Below are positions 49,125-60,946 of a stretch of 64,000 bases of DNA, one piece after another. The translations under genes and the position numbers were made by a program. A model generated the notes under the pieces. That model saw only the letters and a list, made by a program, of their open reading frames with translations, searched no databases and had not been told where the DNA came from. Position 1 is the stretch's first letter, and every line of letters begins with the position of its first letter. The DNA comes from Rhizophagus irregularis (lineage: Eukaryota > Glomeromycota > Glomeromycetes > Glomerales > Glomeraceae), in assembly GCF_026210795.1 (NCBI RefSeq), contig NC_089441.1:3472001-3536000 (forward strand), read 5' to 3'.

Positions 49125-49966
49125 TGTAAGATCTTTTAATAATATTACAATAAAGTTTACATAAAATAATTACAGTTTAAATTATAATTAATTTAAAAAA
49201 TTGCTTACTTAATATATAAAAAATTAACTTTACTTAATCTAACTTTTAAAGTAATAAATAATAGAAAAATAAATTCTACAAAAATTCCTATTAATAAATT
49301 TTTAAAATGAATTTAAGTATAAAGTAAAGTATTTTATTTGTAAATAATTGGTAATATATATAATTTAATATTTCATTTTATAAGAAGTAAAAAGTGCATT
49401 TAAATTTTTTATATAGATTTATAAAGGATTCCAAAACATCTTTTATTTAACTTACAACCTAGTAAATAGTTTTTGTATAAATTTGTACCAATTGGGCTCA
49501 TCCATATATAATTGGCTCTAGATTGGCTTAAATTTGGATTATTTTTTGCATAAATTTGAGCTAATTTCAAGCCAATAAGCCTGTTTGGTATAAATTTATA
49601 CAAAAACTATTTACTGGGCAAATAATATATAGTAAAATCAATATTGATATTAGAAATACAATTTTACTAACATTAGATTTCTTTTATCAAGATGAATCCA
49701 AATAATAAAATTTTAAAAAATATTTCTATAATATGCAATTCTGGCTAAAAACTTCAATGTGAATTATATTAAAGATATTTGGAATCTTATCCATAAATTT
49801 CTATTTAGATTTACTTTTTACTAGTAATTAATATAATTATTAAATAGATTTAATAATATATAAACAAATGTAATTTATTTATTTAATATCAGTATAATAA
49901 ATAGAATTTTATTGTTATTTCTAATAAACCTTTTTAAATTTATTAAATAAATTTCCAATCTAATTT
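49125..49966. other. AT-rich spacer before the ATP11 3' end
   Basis: No supported gene. A short inverted repeat, TAGTAAATAGTTTTTGTATA (about 49451) against its complement near 49597-49615, brackets 49451-49615 and may be another small foldback element. Confidence 0.45.
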
Positions 49967-51157
49967 TTATAAATTTTTTATTAAATCCTTATATTCAAAT
50001 TTATCAGGATATTTATGAAATTTTTCAACTAAATTTAATTCATCATTTGTTCCACTAACATAAAATTTTTGCATCGCATAAGCAAGATATTGAGCAGATT
50101 TTAAAGAAATTAATTTTGGTTGAATAATTTCACCATGCATTAAAACAATTCCTTTAAAATCCATAAGTTCAGGAAAATGAGTTAATACCATATGATGTTT
50201 TGATTCAATACCATGAGTTTTATATTCTAATAAAGAAGTGAAAAAACATTGATGGAATTGAAATTGAAGAATATAAAATTCTAATCCATGCTCTTGAGGT
50301 AAAGGAACAACAAACTGATTATTTTTTATAATAAAAAATAATAATGTTAATAATCATTAATTCATAAAAATTATTAGAATTAAAAGTAAAAAATTACCAT
50401 AGGATATTGTTGTCCGCGTTTAAATAAGGTTCTATAAGTTTCAGCAGGAATAACGGCAGACAAACAATTTTTTGTAGAATGATATTCTAACCATATTTTT
50501 TCGATTGTTTCAGAATCATGATCTTTTATCTTTTCCATATTTAATATCTTGTCAAGAGTCTAAAATTCAATAGATTTAACATATCGCCATAAAAAAAAAA
50601 ATAACAATAGGGATAATGTTATAATTATTATCTTACTTTGACATTTGGTGGTGGATTCATTGTAGCTTCTGTATAATTTTTTTTCTGTGATGAATTCGTT
50701 TCACTTTCGGTTGATGAAATTTTTTTTGGTACAAAAAATGAATTCTTTTGAATTGCTTTTAATCTTTCAGCTTTCATTTCTTCCACAGAAGAAAAATTCT
50801 CCCTTTTAAATTGCGATACAAAGAAAATCAATTTTGTTGTATTTAAATAAGTTTCGCAAAAAAAATAATGATTTATACTTTTCAGCTTTGATTTTTAATT
50901 TATCATAATATTTTTCCATATATTTTGAATTTTTTGTATCTTTCGAAGGTATAAACTGAAAGTGATCTTAAAATTCATTTAATAAGAATTTACAAATAGA
51001 TACACGAGTATTGTTAAAAAAAATAAGCAAACCAACCAGAAGTCACTTTAGAAAATCGCATTTGGGTTTGAACTCTTTTAAGAAATACATTTTGTTTATT
51101 TTGTTTAATAAATAAAGAAGAAAGAGAAAGTGTAGAATTTCTAAGACCGGTATACAT
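49967..51157 (-). CDS. ATP11: ATP11-type F1-ATPase assembly factor, mitochondrial (287 aa)
   Basis: Five exons: 51157-51047, 50955-50879, 50802-50637, 50559-50398, 50314-49967, giving 288 codons. The first ~37 residues (MYTGLRNSTLSLSSLFIKQN ... MRFSK) are basic, Ser-rich and free of acids, a mitochondrial presequence. A Lys-rich coiled helix (MEKYYDKLKIKAEKENFSSV) is followed by the ATP11 core with TLDKILNMEKI and the signature block FFTSLLEYKTHG ... HHMVLTHFPELMDFKGIVLM, then FYVSGTNDELNLVEKFH. The family chaperones the F1 beta subunit in the matrix. Exon 1's donor (GTGACT) is the only one found that keeps frame and is the least certain boundary. Only 126 bp separate its start from the GlyRS stop. 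Confidence 0.87.
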
Positions 51158-51283
51158 TTTTTTTTTTGAACTGATATATGCCTGATGCATAATTTATAAT
51201 AATCATGAAAAAATCCGATTGGCCGATAAAAAATGTACATTGATAATCATTAAATATAAACTTGATTTATTAATATTTAATCA
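51158..51283. promoter_or_regulatory. 126-bp gap holding the ATP11 promoter and GlyRS 3' end
   Basis: AT-rich, too short for much more than a core promoter. No TATA box stands out. Confidence 0.4.
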
Positions 51284-54222
51284 TCAGTCGAGTTCTTGCT
51301 GCGTGAAAGTTGGATATGTTTCCATAACTTTTTCCCAAGTGGTACTTTCTTCCAATAAATCCTTTAGAACTTGGAGTATGGTATCAATCTATTAAATGAA
51401 TAATTATTAAGATTTTTTTGAGCATTAAAAAGAATTATTAATTAACTAAAAAAGTATATACTGTACATTTTCTCTTATTTGTTTTGTGCTATCTCGTTCT
51501 CGTAACGTTATTGTGCGATCATTCACGGATTGGAAATCTATTGTAATCGCGAATGGTGTTCCAAGTTCATCGTTACGTGCGTAACGACGTCCGATAGAGT
51601 TAGAGGAGTCATCAACTTTAATTGCAATACTTAGCTTGCGAATCCGTTTAGCTTTTGATTTTAATAATAATATATTAATATTTCAAGACTTATAAAATAA
51701 TAATTAATGATGATATAAGGTATTTTATATGTTTACCGAGCTCGTCAACAAGGTCTGTAAAAGCTGGATTATTACTTAGTGGGACTAATAAACATTTGAA
51801 AGGAGCAACACGCGGAGGGAACGATAAAACCTATCCATGAATTATATGTTAGTGATAAAAAATAACAAATAACGTAATTACGTAATTGTTTATCAATTTC
51901 TATTCTTACTGATCTCTGTTCATCGTCTTTACGTGTCCAATATACGTGTTCAATTAAAGAATATAAAATACGACCAATACCAAAAGAAGGCTCTATTACA
52001 TTAGGAGTATATTCCCTGACTAATATTGTTTATCAAATAAGTAGTTAGATCATGAATGTTATAATATTAACACGTTAAAAAATTAATTTACCATGTTCTG
52101 TGAAAGTTTGACGTTTAATTGTTAAATATTCACTTGTAATTTCATATTGATTTCCGTCGGTGCCAGGAACTTTTGTAGTACTAAATTTTAATTATTTTAA
52201 ATGATTAAAACAAATAAATATTCAAATACATACAAAAAGATATGTATATATGTATATTTAATATAGAATATCAAATAAAATTACCCATTTCCATCTTCTA
52301 AAGCTTTTTTCAAGGCCTCAAGTTGTTCTTCATTTAAGCTAGTCAAATAATCCTCTACAGTTTTTGAGTTTTGTCTTAATTTAGGTCCAAAGACTTTTTT
52401 ATTAATTTCTAACACGGTTTTATCATAAATCATTGGTTCGGCTAAATTCTCTCGTACTACAAGTTTTTCCTTGGTACGATTTGAGTGAACTGTTAAGTCA
52501 TATGCTGATCTATCAGCACAACCAACGCATTCAATCCATCCCTAATAATTTTAAAAATTGACGTATTAAAAATAAGAAATCAGAGAAAAAATAATTGCAA
52601 ATCTAGCAAGTTAACAAAATGGATAACTAACATAGCTATTATGAATGTCTGCATCCCAACAATCACATGCATAATGAGCCATTTCATTAGGCATATGTTG
52701 ACGGAATCGAAGCCTATCTGGCTTAATTCCGAGTTTAGTCAAAAACAAGTATGTCCTGGCTAAGAAATAGCCAAGAGTTTCGTTATCTACAATTTTCTAA
52801 ATTAAAATAAACCCTTTCTTTAGAAAAAATATTAATAATTTATACGTTAATATCTAAATAAACTAACTTTTTCTACAGCTTCGCCGATAGCCATTTCGAT
52901 AGGATCCATTTTACCTTCTGATTGTACAGATCGAGGAACGAGACGAAGTTTTATATCTTTCACCTCATTAAAACGAGAATGAGTCTTATTGTTAGGATCC
53001 ACATAATGTTCAATTTCAGCCATAGTAAATTCTCTGAAATAAAATAAAGTAAATAAAAAAAAAAACACTTTAAAAGCTTAAAAAAATGAAAATGATGATA
53101 CGACCGATTACCTGACTCTGATAAGGCCAGATCTTGGACTAATCTCATTTCTAAATGAACGACCAATTGAAGCTGACGCGAACGGCATCTTGTCATTATT
53201 GAATTCAAGAAATCTTTTAAAATTTAAAAATTGACCTTGAGCCGTTTCTGGTCGAAGATATCTTATTCATAAAAACGCGTAGAAGCACAGTAACTTTAGT
53301 AACAAATATATTTATAAATAAACTCGTTTTAATTAAATTTACCCTTTTTGATGTCCAGTAGGACCAATACTACTTTCAAACATCAAATTAAATTCCTCGG
53401 GTTCGGTTAGATCATTACCAGTCTCAGGACTCTTTATATTATATTTACGTATGACTTCTCCAATTTCAACACCATTATAATTGCTGATCTAAAGGAATAT
53501 TCCCGTAAGCACATTATATATAATGTCCCAATAAACCGAAATTAAAAACTAATTTACCCGTGTTATAATATCTTCATATTCCGCCTTAACAGAATCTTCC
53601 AATTTTACCATCTGAGACTTATCATTCTTCTTTTTGCTCTTCTCTGATTGAACGTTACCATCTAATTTAGCTCTAGCTTGCTTATCACCTTCTAATCTAG
53701 TTTCTAGTTCTTGTTTAATAAGGTGATCAGCACGATATATATCACTAGTTTTCAATGAGTCTTTAACCATCCAGTCTGTAAATTTATCAACATGACCGGA
53801 AGTTTTTAATACCTCAGCCGGCGTCATAATGCTACCATCCATTTCAAGCATATCTTCCTCTAATATAAAATGCCTGCGCCATAAATCAATGATATTTGCT
53901 TGAAGCGCACAGCCTGGAGGACCATAGTCATAAAAACCGGCAACAGCTTGGAAAATTAAAATTTAATAAGAAAACTTAATATGAAAATGGTAATAATTGC
54001 TGACGTTAAAAATTTTGATAAAAATAACTTACCACCATAAATTTGGAAAGAAGGTGTATAAAAAAAACGTTTCTTCAATACTTCTTCTAATGTAGTACGA
54101 TTGAATGTGGCCATACTTGAATATAATTTGACACGAAAAAATTGTTGAGTGAGAGTCTTAAACTCGAAGGGAAAGTTTTTTTTAAGGTTAAATGAATATC
54201 TTTTCGTTTGAATAGAAATCAT
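51284..54222 (-). CDS. GRS1: Glycyl-tRNA synthetase, probably cytosolic and mitochondrial (681/645 aa)
   Basis: Twelve exons: 54222-54033, 53946-53558, 53488-53343, 53261-53112, 53033-52868, 52796-52632, 52541-52285, 52180-52092, 52019-51910, 51830-51737, 51651-51467, 51388-51284; total 682 codons. It is a eukaryotic dimeric class II Gly[28 protein letters not shown] (245-251), motif 2 with FRNE (278-281), [11 protein letters not shown], motif 3 EPSFGIGR (527-534) and a C-terminal anticodon-binding domain ending FTQQELD. Two in-frame starts exist: Met1 and Met37 (54114). Residues 1-36 ([20 protein letters not shown] ...) are basic with a single Glu, like a mitochondrial leader, so alternative initiation could give both forms as in yeast and animals. 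That dual use is inference; the enzyme identity is firm. Confidence 0.95.
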
Positions 54223-54583
54223 ATACTGGGGCTTTGATGTGACTCACTCTAGATAGTGATGTGTTGTTTATCAATTATCATGGAGTGAGTTATATATAGC
54301 ATAAGTGATAGATAATATTCATATACCACAATATATAGTCTATTTTATGTATCACTCCCACAAATGTTTTCACACCCCGCGAAATAATTTCAAAATCTAC
54401 GGGTTTATTGATAACCCTATTCACTTAGCCTATTAATTTTGATCGACATGATTTTTCACATCATCACGTGAAATAATGAGATAATCAATAAACTGATTTT
54501 TTTTTTAATTTCGCATTTTTATGAGAAGTATAGACCTTTATTCAGAACTATTTGTGAAATTTTAGAAGAATTACCCAAAAATT
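54223..54583. promoter_or_regulatory. Divergent promoter region, GlyRS / acidic protein
   Basis: The 361-bp head-to-head gap carries a TCACGTGA octamer at 54464-54471, about 110 bp upstream of the acidic-protein start, and TTATATATAGC near 54290. It should hold both promoters. A short ATG-started frame at 54520-54564 lies just ahead of the plus-strand start and could act as an upstream ORF. Confidence 0.45.
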
Positions 54584-55586
54584 ATGATTATTCCGTCGAC
54601 TTATAATACCGATAGTGAGAAATCGCTTATTGATTTGAAAGCTAAAGTTAATAACGGCAAAAAGACAAATATAAATTGGAACAACGTGGGAAAAGTTGTT
54701 AATAGTGAAGATATGAATAGAGAAACTGATAGTAACGAAGGGTCAGATTCGGATAGCGAAGATACAAGCACAAGTGATGATGATAAAAGTAGTGAAGAAA
54801 TAGTTGCTAGTGAGGAGTCGGATGTTAGCGAAGATTCTGATAACGAAGATGCAAACACAAATGATAATAATAATAGTAGTGAAGGGACAGACATGAGTGA
54901 AGAATCGGAAAGCGAGGAGGTGAATGTAAGCAGAATCGTAAACAAAAAAATTATTAACAAAGGAACAGACTCGAGTGAAGATGTTCAAGATGACGAATCA
55001 GGTTCAAGCGAAGATTCCGATAGTGACGGTTCGGATTCTAGTGAAGATGGCGATAATGATTTAAATTTGGATAATTTAAATTTGGATAATAGTTCAGAAA
55101 TGGACGTAAATATAAGAAATTCATCTAATGCTAATATTGAAGCTAGTATTGATATAAACATCGAAACAGATAGTAGTGACACAGATAATGATATAAACTT
55201 TGATACAGAAATGAATTCATCAGAATTAGATGATAATGTTGGAACGGTTCCCGAGTTGAATTATAGAGATGATGATATAGGATTAAATCCAGAACAATTA
55301 GAATTACTAGGTAAGACAAAATGATAATATAATAATGTTTTTTTTTTTCGTTGAAACTTGATTGAAAATTTTTTTGATTTATTCATTAGAAAAATCAGAA
55401 AAAATTCGAGAATTTTTAAAGGATGATTATTTAAGAGAAATAATTCTTCAGATTGATCATGCTGCAAGAAATAATAATCGTAATATTGAAGAGATGTTGA
55501 ATAATGGAAGAAAGAATGATGAAATGTTTCATAATTTTACTGAAGAAATATTAAGTATCATGTATGGAAATCAAATAGATTTTTAA
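54584..55586 (+). CDS. Highly acidic Ser/Asp/Asn protein with ZNHIT3-like C terminus (307 aa)
   Basis: Two exons (54584-55310, 55390-55586) join in frame to 308 codons. Residues ~45-220 are low-complexity SSED/DSDSE runs that would be disordered and are rich in casein-kinase-2-type sites. The last ~70 residues form a helical block: LNPEQLELLEKSEKIREFLK, then DDYLREIILQIDHA, then FHNFTEEILSIMYG. This resembles the C-terminal domain of ZNHIT3/Hit1 proteins that act in box C/D snoRNP assembly, where the segment follows a HIT zinc finger. No Cys/His finger is seen here, so either the match is coincidental or the finger was lost. The role is unknown; the resemblance is only by eye. It converges on the oxidoreductase gene with 72 bp between stops. 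Confidence 0.7.
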
Positions 55587-55658
55587 AAATATAGACTTTA
55601 AATAAAATATATTCCTTTAAGTTTTAATAAATACATCAAAAATTCATACATTAAGAAA

Positions 55659-57551
55659 TCAAAGTTTACTTTTTACATTTTCATCATTAACTTTGACCAA
55701 CATTTTACCAGTATTATAACCATTAAATAATTTCAATAAACCATTTGGAGCATTTTCTAATCCATCAATAATATATTCTTTTCTTTTGATTTTTCCTTCT
55801 TGTAACCATTTTGCCATATCTTTAATTGCTATAGGGAATTTTTGAGCGTAATCAAAACTGGATATTAAAAGAAGAGAAAGAGAAGAAGATTAATAATAAT
55901 CAAAGATATTATACTAAAACAATAATATAAAGTCATTATCTACACTTACATAATAAAACCTTCCATTTTAGCACGTTGGGTAATGAGAGCAGTATAAAAA
56001 GCAGGACCTTTAGGTTGTTTTTCATTATATTGACTAATAGCACCACATAATACAATTCTACCGTTTTTGGCAATTCTTTTTAAACAATGATCCAATATAT
56101 CACCACCAACATTATCAAAATAAATATCAATATATTGTGGTGTAGCTTTGGCTAGTTTACTTGCAAACTCTGGATCACGATAATTTAATGCTATATCAAA
56201 TCCCAAATCATTCACTAACCAATTACATTTTTCTTCGGAACCCGCAATTCCAATTACGCGTGCCCCCTTTATTTTTGCGATTTGACCTACCGTACTACCT
56301 GTTGCTCCTGCTGCCTGTTAAATAAAAAAAAGGAAGTAAGAAAAAGCAAGTTTCGAGCAAAGGTCGATGGGAAGTTCTATTTACCCCGGAAACGACAACT
56401 GTATCCCCTGGCTTTGGTTTACCTACATGAATTCATGTTAAATTTCGTATTAAAAAAATAAAATTAATAAATAAAATTAACAAATAATTGGATTACTTAC
56501 CAACTTTATCCGCAAAATTATTTGAATAGAAAACGTAATTCGCGTATAACATATGAAGTCACATGATCAATAATTAAATCACGCGTTTTTACCACTTGAA
56601 AGCACGTTCACTTACCGTCAAGTAAACCGAAGTAAGCGGTCATGCCAGTTCCACCAAAAATTCCAACGTAATCACGAAGTGATGCACCAGGTGGTGGACT
56701 AAATATTCATAAGCAAGTTAATACGTGAATAAAATATAGCGAATTGTTATCGTTCAGTCGATTAGAACCGATGTTGTCAATAACTATTATAAATACTTAT
56801 ATACTTACGTGATTTTTTCAATATCTTGACCATTGGTTAAAGCATATTCTTGCCATCCTGAATTTTTATTAATTAATTTTATGAATTTGATTATAAATGA
56901 GAGTTCAAAATTAAATTCCAATATTTACCTAAAAACCCTTGAACTTTATCGCCGACTTTAAATTTAGGGTTTTTAGATAAGACGACCTCTTTAATGAAAA
57001 GAAACATATAATATATATATATTAAATTATTTATGTTTGAATTAAATGTACAATGAAAATATAATGAATTTACCTCCAACAATTTGACCGCGCATAATTT
57101 CGTTTATTTCTATATAAAATAATATAAAATTCAATGTCTATTTATTTGTTTTATTGTGACTTGATAAAAAAAGAAATTTTTTTTTATTTACCTACTGGTC
57201 TTATATAGCTATTATAAAGAAAAATATTAATTTTCGATTTTAATTCGATTAGATTAACCATGAAATTTATTCTTTAAAAAAAAACACAATTACCTTCTAG
57301 TAGCATTCATCCATCCGCGCATGGCTAATAGATAAATTTAAATAAATATCATTCATATCAATCAAAATAAAAGCAAAAAGCAATTCTATACCTGGATCCA
57401 ATGAAAGGTAATAAGCTTTAACTAATAGTTGTCCATCTTTTAAATCAGCCAGAGTAGGTATTGGATTTTTTACAATAGTAAAAGTTTCTTTTGGGTCAAA
57501 GGCACCAAAAGGACGTTTTGAAAATAGAACTTGTGTATTTTCTTTGGACAT
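55659..57551 (-). CDS. Medium-chain NADPH oxidoreductase, prostaglandin-reductase/CurA type (346 aa)
   Basis: Exons: 57551-57392, 57324-57294, 57208-57192 (17 nt), 57109-57074, 56988-56929, 56857-56809, 56698-56616, probable 56503-56501 (3 nt), 56422-56385, 56314-55950, 55857-55659. The protein begins MSKENTQVLFSKRPFGAFDP, has the AMRGWMN catalytic-domain motif, the nucleotide-binding AAGATGSTVG (160-169), GIAGSEEKC, YFDNVGG and KRIAKNGRIVLCGAISQYN. These define the zinc-free MDR group (leukotriene B4 dehydrogenase, curcumin reductase, plant double-bond reductases), which reduce alpha,beta-unsaturated carbonyls with NADPH. A cytosolic enzyme; substrate unknown. Without the 3-nt exon the frame still holds but the conserved LLDVGKPKPGD loop loses a Val. 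Confidence 0.88.
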
Positions 57552-57850
57552 TTTTAACAAAAATTCAGAAATATTGGGAGGGAAGGAGCTAAATTTTTAT
57601 GCACATCTTAACATGTAAGATTACGGGATTACAGGGGGTCCGTGAGAAATTTTGGAATAGTATTTTTATTTTTAATAATTAAGTAATAATTAGTTATGTA
57701 AGATATTTTATAACTGATATGAAAGAATAAGCAAATTTTCATTGTGGGCAAAAAAAGTATCCTGCATCCTTTCCAAAATCGGTAATTAATAATATAATGT
57801 TTGTTTTTTTTAAAGAAATAATTAATTAACTTTTTAGCACCACTTTTTTT
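57552..57850. promoter_or_regulatory. Oxidoreductase upstream region
   Basis: About 300 bp before the next inverted repeat. It should contain the oxidoreductase promoter; no clear motif is seen. Confidence 0.35.
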
Positions 57851-58182
57851 TGTGCCAGGTTCGTGGCGTGGCAATTTTCAAAAAAAGGGGCATTAAGGAT
57901 ATTTTTTCTTTGGCATAAAAGCTTTTAAACTTACAATGTAGTTGTAATTTCACCTGCTCTGCAAGTTTACTTAGGATTCGGAAGAAGGTTTTGAATGTCG
58001 ATTTTGACTTTGATTGATTTTTACCATCTTTTTTGTCAAATAAGTCGATAACGATATTTAAAACCGCCTTTGTCGCTCTAGGTAAACTTGAAGAACAGTC
58101 AAAATTACACCTAGCTAGTAACTTTTAATGATAATTTATTTTTTTTTTTTATGATTTTGTTGCGCCACAAACCTGGTACACA
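57851..58182. mobile_element. Probable MITE with ~28-bp inverted repeats
   Basis: Left TGTGCCAGGTTCGTGGCGTG and right (reverse complement) TGTGTACCAGGTTTGTGGCG are imperfect inverted repeats about 330 bp apart. A second inner pair (CAAGTTTACTTAGG against TAGGTAAACTTGAAG) adds to the hairpin. No duplication is obvious. No coding sequence. Confidence 0.5.
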
Positions 58183-60946
58183 AAAAATAAATGCAAATGG
58201 CAGGAAATTTATATAGTATTTTTGCCAAGTCTTAAAATGGAATATATTAATAAAAAAATTCTCAATACTGGTATTTATATATAATATTTTGAAAATATAC
58301 TTTTTCAAATTTTTTGAAAAAAAAAAAAATAATTATAATAAATGAAAATCAAAGTAACTAAAAACATTACAAATTAAATAATTAAAAATATATACAAAAT
58401 AAAAACTTAAAAACTTATTAATATATTATTTAAAATAAATTACTATATATTTTTAAAAAATTTTTATTTAATATTGAATTAAATTATTATTTGTAGTGTT
58501 TTTCTCAGGGCCAAGACAATTACTTATGTGGCCTTAAAGCTGTCAGCAGATGAGAAACTGAATTATATTATTATATTGCAAATATAATATATATATACTA
58601 TAATATATACCAAATTTTTTAAAGTTAAATAACTCATTACACTATTACAATTATGTTTTATTTAATATTTTCTGTTAAAACACTGTACCATATACTTTGA
58701 ATCAAATTTATTGCTGGCTATCTTAATACCTATTTTGTGATTTTGGTTAATTCTTTATTTTATTTTTACTTTTATAAAATTTGACATAAATTTTAGTTTA
58801 GATACATAATAACCTTTATAGATAAAAGATGTTTTTACCTAAAGAACTAAGAATAGAAATACTTTTTCAAAAGTTGATACAAAGAATTTGTTTTATTGAA
58901 TTTTTTTTATAAGCAAGCATTGTACTCAATTTTTTAATAAAGAATTAACCACACTTCTTTATGTTATTCTTCACAATAAGAAATGTTCCATAAAACCATT
59001 ATATTGCCATTCTCATCACAAAGATCAATCACAAATCCTTATTCACATATGGGGTAGATGATACTTATAATGAATTTTAATATTTGTGGGTAGGGTTTCA
59101 CGTTTTAAATCTCATCAAGGAATTATTACTCCATTGAAATTTACTTTAACATAACCCATATAATCATGAACAAAGTGCATTCATTATTAGACAATGACCA
59201 TGTCTAATAACTGACTTTTAGTTCTGCTTTGCATTTGCTAAATAATCTTTCATAACGATCGCGTCTTTGTCCCATTATTGCGGATTAAAATTGATATAAA
59301 CAATTGACAAATACCCAATGATCCAAATAATCATACTATATAATTCCAATTATTGACCTAAAAAAAAAACATTAAAAAATAATTAGTTATTAATTTATAT
59401 ATCAAGTAATTATTAACTATATAGAAAATATTATTTTTAGTCATTTAACGACAATGTAGATTGGCCGTAGCAATCTTAATTTAAGGCCGAAATTTACGCG
59501 ACCCAACGGGAGCCATCTTACCATTTTGTAAACGTGAATTAGAAACAAGGCAGTTATTCTGCCAAACAAAAACTAAAGAGGTCGCGAAACCGCGAGGGTG
59601 TATAATCGGTACGATGAAATTGGAGAGTTTATTAAAGTTCGTGAACACGCGATACTAAGTACTTATATTTTTAATATCAAATGTATATTTAGCCATTACT
59701 GTTACACCAACTGCAAATTCCGTGTCATCTCCCAAGTTTACGTACTGTATTAACTTATACTTAACAAATTTATCTTAACATTTATCCGTAACGAAATAAG
59801 ACAATGTTGGAAAGCCAAATAACGAGAAAAGAAATCTTTATCGTTACTAATTTGGCAATTGATAATCTTTTTAGGAAATGATTTTTTTTTCAATCCTCAG
59901 ATTTTAAATAATCAAGAAAAAAAAAAGAAAGAAAAAGAAAAAAAAGAAGAAAAAAAACAGCCATGAACCAGATGACCTCAAAACGTCATATTCACAGTTT
60001 TCACACTAATCACTAATGTCAGTAATGTGTTACGTGTGATACATCAGTTACACTGAAATTTTTATTAGGTAAAATTCTAAAATTCTTTAACCTTTTTTAT
60101 TAAGACCCATTATGATTAATAATTTTTTGACAACGGGAACACTACTACGGAACTAAACAAAACAAATATTAACAATATTAAATTCGAGTAATTTTGTTCT
60201 GGCAATGCGGAATAAGTAATGTTTTTTCCCGGGATTTTAATTATTTTTTAGACTTTTTAGGAGAGAGTACTAAAAATAGGTATCCGATTTATTCCTTTGA
60301 AAAAAAAATAAATATTTGGTTCTTTGTTAGAAAAAAAAAAGAAAGAAAAAAAGGAAAAAAAATTTTTTCATATAAAAAATTTTTTTTTCTTCTAGAATCA
60401 GATAATAATTGATAACGAAAAAAAAAGTCACGAAATGGCCGGCATTACGCAACTAAGTGACGGATAGTGCGTGACGAGTAGGATTTTGTTACTAAAAATT
60501 TCTAAGTCCCCCAGATACTTATGAAAAATGCAAACAAGGAAGGGTGTGACTCCGGTGATGAAAATGTCACGTGATTTTTCGTGACATTTTTTTTCAGGTT
60601 ACGCTGGGTGCAAATCATAATGATCTAAATCAACAAACACGGAAGAAATGATCTGTTTTCCGGGATTCAGTTCTTTTATTCGTTTCTTATTAGTATACTA
60701 TTTTTAAACATGTGAATCTATTACATAATTGTATCTGGCATGATATCAATTACGGAAGAAACGGAACGCTTTTTTTATTTTTACATAATCAAAAAAAAGT
60801 ATAAATATAGCCCCCTATACACCTAAAAAATAAAAAAAAATCCAAAATTTATCATATATATATATATATATATATATATAAACATTTTCCAAAAAAAACA
60901 AAAAATTAAAAAAAAACAAAAAATAAAATAAAATTAAATAAAAACG
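58183..60946. other. Long non-coding region
   Basis: No gene of confidence in 2.7 kb. Up to 59450 it is AT-rich. From about 59450 it is more varied, with CGCGACCCAACGGGAGCC, GGTCGCGAAACCGCGAGG and long A/G runs (59919-59960, 60331-60362), then AAAATGTCACG...CGTGACATTTT, an inverted repeat around a TCACGTGA octamer (60567-60574). A TATA-like GTATAAATATAGCC lies at 60799-60812, followed by poly-A and a (TA)n run (60857-60881), directly before a small open frame at 60947. The frame at 60194-60412 is low-complexity and not called. Confidence 0.45.
60567..60574. promoter_or_regulatory. TCACGTGA octamer inside an inverted repeat
   Basis: A palindromic E-box-type octamer, the core target of bHLH factors, embedded in a larger inverted repeat (AAAATGTCACG / CGTGACATTTT). 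It is 380 bp upstream of the small frame at 60947. Further copies lie at 61133 and 61507. Confidence 0.35.

Noticed and set aside
54601-55182. Minus-strand frames opposite the acidic protein
   Set aside because: They are Ser/Leu-rich complements of the SSED repeats.
57629-57874. Minus-strand frame MPRHEPGTKKSGAKKL...
   Set aside because: It runs out of the terminal repeat of the 57851-58182 foldback element and becomes low-complexity; no splice or domain support.
59480-59620. GC-richer patch considered as a tRNA or other RNA gene
   Set aside because: No cloverleaf, A/B box pair or other RNA signature could be matched; left as unexplained non-coding DNA.
60194-60412. Plus-strand 72-residue frame
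   Set aside because: No ATG at its start, and the second half is A-run-encoded Lys; no homology sign.
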